Source: Nitrososphaerales archaeon TH1920 (GTDB lineage Archaea; Thermoproteota; Nitrososphaeria; Nitrososphaerales; Nitrososphaeraceae). From it: 6,897 nucleotides of DNA. The notes beneath the pieces were generated by a model. It was not told the DNA's origin and searched no databases. It saw nothing but the letters and a program-made list of their open reading frames with translations. Location: assembly GCA_014523495.1 (NCBI GenBank), contig JAATVM010000120.1:1-6897 (forward strand), read 5' to 3'. Positions within the stretch are counted from its first letter, which is position 1. Each line of letters starts with the position of its first letter. Of the stretch, positions 1 through 5,501 are shown one piece after another. The position numbers and the translations under genes are program-made.

Positions 1-27
1 CACAGTAAAGTATCTACCCATACCCAT
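1..27 (-). CDS. Possible 5' end of a gene leaving the window on the left
   Basis: Reading leftward from an ATG at 27-25, nine codons (MGMGRYFTV) stay open to the window edge; a second in-frame ATG lies at 21-19. An A/T element at 71-83 reads as a TATA-like box on this strand about 50 bases upstream, so a divergent gene starting here is possible. Nine codons are too few to recognise a family, and an open frame this short is expected by chance. It is listed only because the long AT-rich spacer would fit a divergent promoter region. Confidence 0.22.
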
Positions 28-397
28 CCAAAAACTCAAGAAGAATATTTTTCATACTGGAAATTAAATTTTTAAATATAAAACTTGGATCAAAACGGTG
101 TTCCCTTAAATACCAACTTTTAGGATAGTATCTGTTTTTGGTCCAGTACTATTCAAAAGATCATCAAGTTTATATGATTTTTTATAAGTTTTCGAAAATT
201 CTACGAGCTCTTAATAGTTTGTTTTGGTTACCTATTGTGCTCAATAACTTGCTTTACCTACAGTATAAACGTATGATAGAATAGAACGTTTATATTGTTA
301 TAATAGTAGAAATTCCTAAATATTTTTCTAATTTGATACTGTTGGACGGGTTTTGAAGTCAAAAATATGGATATTTGTATCTAGTAAAGTGTAACGA
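28..397. other. AT-rich intergenic region, no gene seen
   Basis: This 370-base stretch is very A/T-rich and broken by stops in all frames. I see no tRNA-like cloverleaf, rRNA fragment or transposon end. It contains a TATA-like element at 71-83 (best read leftward), a 10-bp perfect palindrome (ttttcgaaaa) at 189-198, a small 5-bp stem with a 4-base loop at 233-246 (tattg/caata), and a perfect 9-bp inverted repeat at 264-294. It is by far the longest non-coding stretch in the window; the other gaps are about 130 bp or less. An unannotated small RNA or an extended regulatory region is possible but not shown. Confidence 0.6.
264..294. repeat. Perfect 9-bp inverted repeat with 13-base spacer
   Basis: The arms are tataaacgt (264-272) and acgtttata (286-294), exact reverse complements separated by 13 bases. 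The arm centres are 22 bp apart, about two helical turns, which would place both half-sites on the same DNA face for a dimeric regulator. As RNA it could also form a hairpin. It lies about 135 bp upstream of the winged-helix gene. Chance inverted repeats are common in A/T-rich DNA, but the central acgt core in each arm makes this one somewhat less trivial. Confidence 0.5.
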
Positions 398-407
398 TTA
401 TATAATT
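398..407 (+). promoter_or_regulatory. Candidate TATA box for the winged-helix gene
   Basis: The element ttatataatt is centred about 26 bases before the ATG at 429. Archaeal transcription starts about 25-27 bases after the TATA centre, so the transcript would start at or next to the start codon (leaderless). A second A/T element at 412-419 lies too close to the ATG to serve. Confidence 0.5.
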
Positions 408-428
408 AGTGATATATATTAATGTGTG

Positions 429-689
429 ATGAAAGACACAAGACTGTTAAAAATCCTTGTTGAAGAAAGGGCACTAGTAAAGTTACTGAAGACAATTGGC
501 TCCGGAAGAGAATATCCAACTAGAGAACTCTTAACTAAGTTGGGTGCCTATGGATATGGACACAAGCTGCTCCTTAAGGCAGAAAAGCGTGGTTTAGTAG
601 ATCGAAAGACTGTCAAGAATAAAGTGTTCAACAGCCTAACTAACGATGGCAAAAAAATCGTAAAAATAGCAAAGGAAATAGGTGTATAA
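429..689 (+). CDS. Small winged helix-turn-helix DNA-binding protein
   Basis: This 86-residue basic protein has the layout of a single winged helix-turn-helix domain. An N-terminal helix (about 3-20) is followed by a helix-turn-helix (about 27-55: PTRELLTKLGAYGYGHKLLLKAEKRGLV) whose second helix is rich in Lys/Arg, then a two-strand wing (about 56-70, ending VFNSLT) and a final Lys-rich helix (NDGKKIVKIAKEIGV). The 'SLTNDGKKIVKIAK' ending resembles the conserved 'LTxxG' end of many archaeal small wHTH regulators. No ligand-binding or metal-binding domain is present, so it is probably a local regulator or chromatin-type protein with unknown targets. The ATG at 429 is preferred because the TATA box then gives a leaderless transcript; a GTG one codon upstream (426) is the alternative. 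It is convergent with the triosephosphate isomerase gene. Confidence 0.8.
   Translation: MKDTRLLKILVEERALVKLLKTIGSGREYPTRELLTKLGAYGYGHKLLLKAEKRGLVDRKTVKNKVFNSLTNDGKKIVKIAKEIGV
651..666 (-). terminator. Possible oligo-T terminator of the fbp-tpiA unit
   Basis: Read on the minus strand, this stretch gives T5 (666-662) then T7 (657-651), about 60-75 bases past the triosephosphate isomerase stop. Archaeal RNA polymerase can terminate at such U-tracts without a hairpin. It lies inside the opposing winged-helix gene, so the two transcripts would overlap if it is used. These A-runs also simply encode lysines, so the evidence is weak. Confidence 0.3.
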
Positions 690-708
690 GGCTACTATTC
701 CTTCAAAC

Positions 709-732
709 TTTATTTCCTAATTTATTTATTTT
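709..732 (+). terminator. T-rich candidate terminator after the winged-helix gene
   Basis: A T-rich tract (repeated ttta and a final tttt) begins 20 bases after the winged-helix stop codon and runs into the last codons of the opposing triosephosphate isomerase gene. There is no stem-loop, which is normal for archaeal U-tract termination. Confidence 0.45.
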
Positions 733-1400
733 AAAACTGAAGATAATTCAAGAATTTTATTATACCATGAAGAGGATTTTACGATCCCACTAGCAATCAA
801 GATACCTTCTGCCCCAAGTTCAAGGGCTTTTTCGACATCATGTTTATCAACGATGCCTGCTCCACAAAGGACTCGAACCGCTGAAGAATTTCTTTTTGCT
901 ACTCTTACGGAATCCTTAATGATTGAGGGATTTGCCTTTGAAACTGCTACTCCTTTTCCTATAAGCTCAGGTGGTTCAATCGCCAAGAAATCCGGCGAAA
1001 ATCGTGAAACTGCATCTACTTCATCCAAATCAGCAGCACATACAATCGAAACCATCTCCAAATCACGTAGCCGTTTAACTAGATTTTTGATTTGCACATG
1101 TTCTATTTTGTGTTCACTATGGTTAATTATCGAACCTAAGGCACCATAAGATTTAACAATTTCAGGTACAATAAATCCAGTTGTTGCCCCTACAGGTACG
1201 TCATCTACATGCTGACTTATTATCGGAATTTTTATTTTTGATAAGGCCAAAATACTAGAAGGGGGCGGAGCAATTATAATATCTGTTTGGTTCAACACGG
1301 ACGCCTTCTTTGCATCTTCAACAATTTTTGTTGAATTATCTCCGGATATCTCATAGTAATTTTTGAGATTTATTACTAATGGCTTATCGAAAGTGATCAT
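726..1400 (-). CDS. tpiA: Triosephosphate isomerase (archaeal short form)
   Basis: It interconverts dihydroxyacetone phosphate and glyceraldehyde 3-phosphate in the cytoplasm, supplying both halves for fructose-1,6-bisphosphate synthesis. At 224 residues it has the length of archaeal enzymes, shorter than the roughly 250 aa bacterial and eukaryotic form. All catalytic parts are visible: N11 and K13 in INLKNY, the catalytic His94 in INHSEH, the catalytic Glu142 in IEPPELIGKG (which also opens the mobile lid loop), and the phosphate-binding glycines in CGAGI (179-183) and IASGIVK (202-208). The ATG start at 1400 places K13 where the family expects it. It lies 9 bp after the FBP aldolase/phosphatase stop on the same strand, with no Shine-Dalgarno sequence, so it is almost certainly translated from a shared mRNA. 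No oddities seen. Confidence 0.96.
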   Translation of the reverse strand: MITFDKPLVINLKNYYEISGDNSTKIVEDAKKASVLNQTDIIIAPPPSSILALSKIKIPIISQHVDDVPVGATTGFIVPEIVKSYGALGSIINHSEHKIEHVQIKNLVKRLRDLEMVSIVCAADLDEVDAVSRFSPDFLAIEPPELIGKGVAVSKANPSIIKDSVRVAKRNSSAVRVLCGAGIVDKHDVEKALELGAEGILIASGIVKSSSWYNKILELSSVLK

Positions 1401-1409
1401 AACAAAATT

Positions 1410-2498
1410 TTAGGTGAGATCTTGAAACTTGCTATTTAGTTTTTCCATTCTAGCTTCATACCCTTTGTTGTACTCCAGCTCTTCTGGGACGAGAGTAGCG
1501 GGATGAATAAATCCCTGATTGCGCATAATCATTGCTCGTTCTGAAGCCCATAACCTTTGAAGGTCCCAATCTGCTGTTCCAAAACCATCATGAGGCCCAG
1601 TTAGAAGTCCATTGTGCATGCTGAATACAAGACATGATACGATTGGTATTGCATAGTTTAAACTCGCTGCTGAATTGAGTTTAACTGGCATCAATGGCAT
1701 ATGATGACTTCCTCTTGTATTTCCTGCAACATAATGAGGATTATTAAAAGCACTTCCTGCTTCTTCGGTTGCAGGAAAATTTTTCTGAGTCCTCACGATA
1801 GCAATCGGATCATCTTTACCAACATATGTTCCTGCTATATTGTGTAATCTATCAGTCGATGCAGAAACAATCTGTTCCCCGTCGGATGAAAAAATTGAAT
1901 GTACTACATATCGACCAGGATACATTAAGGCTGTTTCCAATTCTGGCTTATCTTCCCATAATTTTAGACCCGCAACTTTTCCCGTCATAACATCCATTAT
2001 CCTAAATTTGACTCCCTCAGCTAACCTTTCATTTATCAATAGACCCGTACTGCTTCTTGCATCTACAAACATTCTCCACAACGGGAAATTAAACGCACCT
2101 GGCTCTGTCTTATCCGCAGCAAAAACACAAAATACTTCGCTGGGTCTTTCTTCCATATCCATCTCAGCTACCCCTGGACCCATTCCTCTCACATTTCCAG
2201 AAAAAGCATCTTTCAGCAAGTCTTGCCCAGCTCCATACAAACCTTGATCCTTTGCAATTTTCGTGCCTGTCGTGAACGCATCCCATGCCATCTTGTGAAT
2301 CTCTTTACTGTCCATTCCTCTTGTATGAGTCATAATAATATGTATATCGTCTCCAGTATATCCTATGTAATAATCAAGTAATAATTTTGAGTTCTCTTTT
2401 ACAACTTTGTTAACTCCTTCTATCAATTTATCGCTAGGTCTGGTGTGGCCACCGATGGCGCCAATATCCGCTTTTATTGCAGAAACTGTGACTTTCAT
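1410..2498 (-). CDS. fbp: Bifunctional fructose-1,6-bisphosphate aldolase/phosphatase
   Basis: This is the archaeal type V FBPase/aldolase. It condenses DHAP and GAP to fructose 1,6-bisphosphate and hydrolyses that to fructose 6-phosphate, making gluconeogenesis unidirectional. At 362 residues it is slightly shorter at the C-terminus than the roughly 380 aa crenarchaeal enzymes. Family landmarks are present: D11 and H18 in KADIGAIGGH, GDD (49-51), GLYGAGQDL with Q92, the NVRGMGPGVAEM loop (102-113), ADKTEPGAF (128-136), and YVGKDDP (225-231). In the last, K228 corresponds to the Schiff-base lysine, Y225 to the aldolase tyrosine, and D229/D230 to Mg ligands. GSHHMPLMPV (263-272) and GPHDGFG (301-307) complete the active site. 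The ATG at 2498 fits the family's start. It is the first gene of a unit with tpiA; a TATA-like box at 2526-2534 suggests its own promoter. Confidence 0.97.
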   Translation of the reverse strand: MKVTVSAIKADIGAIGGHTRPSDKLIEGVNKVVKENSKLLLDYYIGYTGDDIHIIMTHTRGMDSKEIHKMAWDAFTTGTKIAKDQGLYGAGQDLLKDAFSGNVRGMGPGVAEMDMEERPSEVFCVFAADKTEPGAFNFPLWRMFVDARSSTGLLINERLAEGVKFRIMDVMTGKVAGLKLWEDKPELETALMYPGRYVVHSIFSSDGEQIVSASTDRLHNIAGTYVGKDDPIAIVRTQKNFPATEEAGSAFNNPHYVAGNTRGSHHMPLMPVKLNSAASLNYAIPIVSCLVFSMHNGLLTGPHDGFGTADWDLQRLWASERAMIMRNQGFIHPATLVPEELEYNKGYEARMEKLNSKFQDLT

Positions 2499-2525
2499 GT
2501 TCGGTAGACTATTAAATAAATGGAG

Positions 2526-2534
2526 TTTAAAATT
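2526..2534 (-). promoter_or_regulatory. Candidate TATA box for the fbp-tpiA unit
   Basis: On the minus strand this reads aattttaaa, centred about 32 bases before the fbp ATG. Transcription would begin around 2504, leaving a leader of about six bases. The alternative A/T element at 2511-2520 is too close to the start codon. Confidence 0.4.
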
Positions 2535-2566
2535 CTTATGATTCAGGTTTTACCATCAATCTAACG

Positions 2567-2577
2567 AAGAAAAAAAA
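2567..2577 (-). terminator. Oligo-T terminator of the ABC ATPase gene
   Basis: Eight consecutive A residues (2570-2577) plus two more at 2567-2568 read as T8-C-TT on the minus strand, 50-60 bases after the ABC ATPase stop codon and before the fbp promoter element. This is a typical archaeal U-tract terminator position and argues that the ABC gene and fbp-tpiA are separate transcription units although they share orientation. Confidence 0.5.
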
Positions 2578-2627
2578 GTCTTGAGTGGATGAAAGCAAGT
2601 AATAACCTACCGGCATTAGACTAAATT

Positions 2628-3575
2628 CTATTCATATAACCAGCAACGAATAAATCCATTCTTATAATTTATTACTGGTGGAGCATCTCGACATTTTTCT
2701 TTTGCATAAGGACAACCATCATAGAATTTGCAACCTGATTCTTTTCTTGTTAGATCTAGTGATTTTTCGCGCAAAAATTCGAACTTATTTTCCTTGTTTT
2801 TTATACTGGTAATTGACGATACAAGTTTTTCTGTATACGGATGTTTTGGATTTTTATAAATTTCATACGCTTTTCCCAATTCAACTATTTGTCCTCTATA
2901 CATGATAGCAATGATTTCTGATACTTCTGAAATGACCCCTAAATCATGGGAAATGAATATTATCGACATATTTCGATCTTTTTTTAATTTTTTTAAAAGG
3001 TTAATAATTTGAGATTCAACCATAACATCTAGAGAGGTAGTGGGCTCATCCGCGACCAATATCTTAGGATTCAGTAACAATGACATTGCTATTGAAACCC
3101 TTTGCTTCATGCCACCACTCAATTCATGTGGATATTTTTTTATGATACTTGGTTCCAATAACACACTGCTCAAAGAATCTGCGATTATTTCAGAATAGTC
3201 ATTGGAATAACAATGTTGTTGCAAAATTTCCTTCATTTGTGATCCAATCGTAAAAACTGGATCTAAAGAATTCAGTGCTCCCTGAAAGATCATTGAAATT
3301 TTTTTCCATCTCACTTTTTTATTAAATTCATCATCTGACATCTTCGTAATATCTTCACCATCTAGGATAATTCGACCGTTGACTATCTTGCCTGGATATG
3401 GAACTGATCGTAGGAGAGCTGTTCCTAACGTACTTTTTCCACATCCGGATTCACCAACAATTCCAATTGATTCATTTTTTTTAATACTAAAACTAACATC
3501 ATCAACGGCCTTAATTATTCCAAGATCGGAAAAATAGTAAACTTTTAAACAATCTACAGATAGAGCAAAATCCAA
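2628..3575 (-). CDS. ABC transporter ATP-binding protein, DppD/OppD type
   Basis: This cytoplasmic ATPase subunit belongs to the dipeptide/oligopeptide/nickel importer family. The 315 residues hold a full nucleotide-binding domain: Walker A GESGCGKST (41-49), Q-loop Q98, signature LSGGMKQR (152-159), Walker B ILVADEP (172-178), D-loop SLD (181-183) and switch His210 (SHDLG). The family-specific HPYTEKLVSSI segment (245-255) follows. The tail has four cysteines, C282, C288, C295 and C311 (spacing C-x5-C-x6-C-x15-C), the arrangement that binds a [4Fe-4S] cluster in characterised DppD-type proteins. The start is TTG at 3575; an in-frame TGA lies eight codons further upstream with no ATG between, and the protein begins as the family does, so it is full length. 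No permease, partner ATPase (DppF) or substrate-binding gene is in the window, so the transported substrate cannot be inferred. Confidence 0.93.
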   Translation of the reverse strand: MDFALSVDCLKVYYFSDLGIIKAVDDVSFSIKKNESIGIVGESGCGKSTLGTALLRSVPYPGKIVNGRIILDGEDITKMSDDEFNKKVRWKKISMIFQGALNSLDPVFTIGSQMKEILQQHCYSNDYSEIIADSLSSVLLEPSIIKKYPHELSGGMKQRVSIAMSLLLNPKILVADEPTTSLDVMVESQIINLLKKLKKDRNMSIIFISHDLGVISEVSEIIAIMYRGQIVELGKAYEIYKNPKHPYTEKLVSSITSIKNKENKFEFLREKSLDLTRKESGCKFYDGCPYAKEKCRDAPPVINYKNGFIRCWLYE

Positions 3576-3597
3576 ACAAGTGTTTATCGATCATGAC

Positions 3598-3608
3598 AGT
3601 ATAAGTAT
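3598..3608 (-). promoter_or_regulatory. Candidate TATA box for the ABC ATPase gene
   Basis: The minus strand reads atacttatact, centred about 28 bases before the TTG start at 3575. The predicted transcript start falls within a few bases of the start codon, which would explain a TTG start with no Shine-Dalgarno sequence (leaderless mRNA). Confidence 0.4.
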
Positions 3609-3652
3609 CTATTTCATCTAATCTTATTTTCTAATTATCAAGATCTATTGGA

Positions 3653-3661
3653 CATATATAT
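3653..3661 (+). promoter_or_regulatory. Candidate TATA box for the NusA-like/aspS unit
   Basis: A run of alternating catatatat is centred about 35 bases before the TTG start at 3692, so transcription would begin near 3683 with a leader of about eight bases. It shares the 116-bp divergent spacer with the ABC ATPase promoter. Confidence 0.45.
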
Positions 3662-3691
3662 GGTAAAAATATTAAACAAATTGATGATTAG

Positions 3692-4201
3692 TTGAAAGTA
3701 CCCATTTGCATATTTGATGCTAAGACAGGTGTTTTATGTCCAAAATGTGAAAGCAGATTGAAAAATGGGGAACTATCTAAAAGCGATGTAGAATGTTCCA
3801 TCAAACTTATCAAACTTTCACGTAATAATCAAGATATAGATAAACTCAATTTAATTAGCTCGCAAAAGATAGACGAGGATTATGTACTAATTTTAAAGGA
3901 TTCAAATTTAAGTCACATAAACTCAAATGATAAATTAATAAATTCGGTTGAGAAAGAATTTAACGGGAAAGTATGGTTTGTGGAAGCAAATAGTTCGATA
4001 AGAAGGTTTCTTGAAAATCTTTTCTTTCCTATAAGAATTTTGAAAACTAACATGATTTGGTTGCCAGATGGAAACCAGGTAACACAAGTTACTATAGAAA
4101 GTAAAGATTATGAAAAATTCATTAGCATAATTGAAAAAATAAAGAAAATCGTCAATGTGATAAGAAACATAGAACTCGTTGTTGAAATCTCTGGAAAGTG
4201 A
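3692..4201 (+). CDS. Archaeal NusA-like KH-domain protein
   Basis: A 169-residue cytoplasmic protein that I place in the archaeal NusA-like family (probable transcription elongation/termination or RNA-binding factor; role not well established). The N-terminus has the family pattern VPICIFDAKTGVLCPKC: C6, C16 and C19, plus C35 further on, could form a small zinc site. A helical segment (about 28-55) leads into a KH-like fold: VLILKD (65-70), then INSVEKEFNGKVWFVEANSSIRRFLENLFFP (83-113), matching the NusA pattern 'EL-GEKIDIV-W---FI-NAL-PA'. The conserved MIWLPDGNQ (121-129) follows. The canonical GxxG loop of active KH domains is not evident. The start is TTG at 3692; no nearby ATG fits, and the conserved motif begins at residue 3. 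It lies 22 bp before the preferred aspS start. Confidence 0.8.
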   Translation: MKVPICIFDAKTGVLCPKCESRLKNGELSKSDVECSIKLIKLSRNNQDIDKLNLISSQKIDEDYVLILKDSNLSHINSNDKLINSVEKEFNGKVWFVEANSSIRRFLENLFFPIRILKTNMIWLPDGNQVTQVTIESKDYEKFISIIEKIKKIVNVIRNIELVVEISGK

Positions 4202-4223
4202 ATCTATTCAAAATGAAAATACT

Positions 4224-5501
4224 ATGAGTAGGATATTTGCTTCCTCAATCAGTAAGGATCACATTGGCCAAAATTTGACATTAATTGGATGGATTGAAGA
4301 TTTCAGAGATATGGGAAAAATTGGCTTCATAAGCGTTAGAGATATGACAGGAAACTTTCAAGGGGTACTTACTGGAGAACTTTTATCTACCCTTAGAGAT
4401 GTACCTAGGCAAAGCGTTATCCTGGTAAAAGGAACTATTCAAGAGACTAAAGCTGAAAATTTTCAGGTAGAAGTCAAAGTAGAAAAAATAGAACTTTTAT
4501 CAAAGGCAACAAACCCACTCCCAATTGATCCTACGGGAAGGGTCAAATCATCGATGGACAAGAGACTAGATTCAAGAGCTCTCGATTTGAGGAACTATAA
4601 AATTTCCAATATTTTTAAAACTAGATCATATGTACTTAATTTAATTCGTAAATTCCTTTATTCAAGAATGTTTGTTGAGGTTAATACTCCCAAGATAATA
4701 GGAAGTGCTACTGAGGGTGGTGCGGATCTTTTTGGCTTTGAATATTTTTCAAAGAAGGCATATTTGGCTCAGAGCCCACAGTTATACAAAGAACAACTCA
4801 CGCTGGGACTTGAAAGGGTATTTGAAATTTCATCTTATTTTAGAGCCGAACCCTCGCATACAGTAAGACATCTTTCAGAATTTGTAAGCGTTGATTTAGA
4901 AGCAGCATTTCTTGATTACGGCGACATTATGGATATTGTACAAGAATTAGTTATTTCCACAATAAATGATTTATTTGTTCATCGCAACAAAGAGATGACA
5001 TTATTTGAAAATAAACAAGAAATTTTGATTGATAAGATTCCAAGAATTACGTATCAAAAATGTCTAGAGGATCTAAAAAGTTTAGGAGAAAAAATAGAAT
5101 TTGGGGAAGATCTTTCTGACCCTGCATTAAAGAAACTTGGAGAGATTTACCCAAGTTTTTATTTCATAACTGATTGGCCCACAAAACTAAAACCATTTTA
5201 TATACTAGAACATGAAAAAAAACCTGAACTTTCAAGATCCTTTGACCTGCAGTATGGATATTTAGAAATTGTTTCTGGTGGAACCAGAGAACACCATTCA
5301 GAAAGACTGCGAAATAAATTACTTGAAAAAGGACTGGATCCTAAGAGTTTTTCTGACCATTTACAGACATTTGAATGGGGAATGCCTCCGCATTCTGGAT
5401 GTGGGCTTGGTTTTGACAGGCTTATGATGATGATCACTAATTCCACAAACATTAGAGAAGTTGTGCTTTATCCTAGGGATACTGAGAGGCTTAGCCCGTA
5501 G
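4224..5501 (+). CDS. aspS: Aspartyl-tRNA synthetase, archaeal type
   Basis: It attaches aspartate to tRNA-Asp, or also to tRNA-Asn if non-discriminating. From ATG 4224 the protein is 425 residues, close to the roughly 430-438 of archaeal enzymes. An N-terminal OB-fold anticodon-binding domain (about 1-95; GWIEDFRDMG at 22-31) is followed by the hinge LPIDPTG (99-105) and the class IIb catalytic core. Motif 1 has P156 (VNTPKII), then TEGGADLF (163-170), AQSPQLYKE (182-190), motif 2 with R207 (YFRAEPSHTVRHLSEF), SGGTREH (351-357) and motif 3 GLGFDRL with R399. A TTG at 4179 would add 15 residues and overlap the upstream gene by 23 bp; homologues start near the ATG, so I prefer it. At the two OB-fold positions known to control tRNA-Asn rejection it has E25 and N79 rather than Trp/Lys or His/Pro. 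Cotranscribed with the NusA-like gene. Confidence 0.95.
   Translation: MSRIFASSISKDHIGQNLTLIGWIEDFRDMGKIGFISVRDMTGNFQGVLTGELLSTLRDVPRQSVILVKGTIQETKAENFQVEVKVEKIELLSKATNPLPIDPTGRVKSSMDKRLDSRALDLRNYKISNIFKTRSYVLNLIRKFLYSRMFVEVNTPKIIGSATEGGADLFGFEYFSKKAYLAQSPQLYKEQLTLGLERVFEISSYFRAEPSHTVRHLSEFVSVDLEAAFLDYGDIMDIVQELVISTINDLFVHRNKEMTLFENKQEILIDKIPRITYQKCLEDLKSLGEKIEFGEDLSDPALKKLGEIYPSFYFITDWPTKLKPFYILEHEKKPELSRSFDLQYGYLEIVSGGTREHHSERLRNKLLEKGLDPKSFSDHLQTFEWGMPPHSGCGLGFDRLMMMITNSTNIREVVLYPRDTERLSP

Noticed and set aside
426..489. C/D-box small RNA: GTGATGA at 426-432 matches a C box and CTGA at 486-489 a D box, about 55 bases apart
   Set aside because: The C-box match is just the start-codon region of the winged-helix gene, there is no convincing D'/C' pair or terminal stem, and both tetramer and heptamer occur easily by chance.
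853..1149. 98-codon open frame on the plus strand opposite triosephosphate isomerase
   Set aside because: It lies wholly inside a gene with all catalytic motifs, its translation resembles no family, and it has no promoter of its own.
1840..2247. 135-codon open frame on the plus strand opposite the FBP aldolase/phosphatase
   Set aside because: Antisense shadow of a strongly conserved enzyme; low-complexity Ser/Pro/Leu-rich translation without a domain.
3573..3600. Frameshifted or truncated start of the ABC ATPase (an ATG at 3592-3594 on the minus strand)
   Set aside because: That ATG is in a different frame; the TTG frame already gives the full family N-terminus, so no frameshift need be invoked.
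5198..5452. 84-codon minus-strand frame inside aspS
   Set aside because: Covers the conserved motif 3 region of AspRS on the other strand; no independent support.
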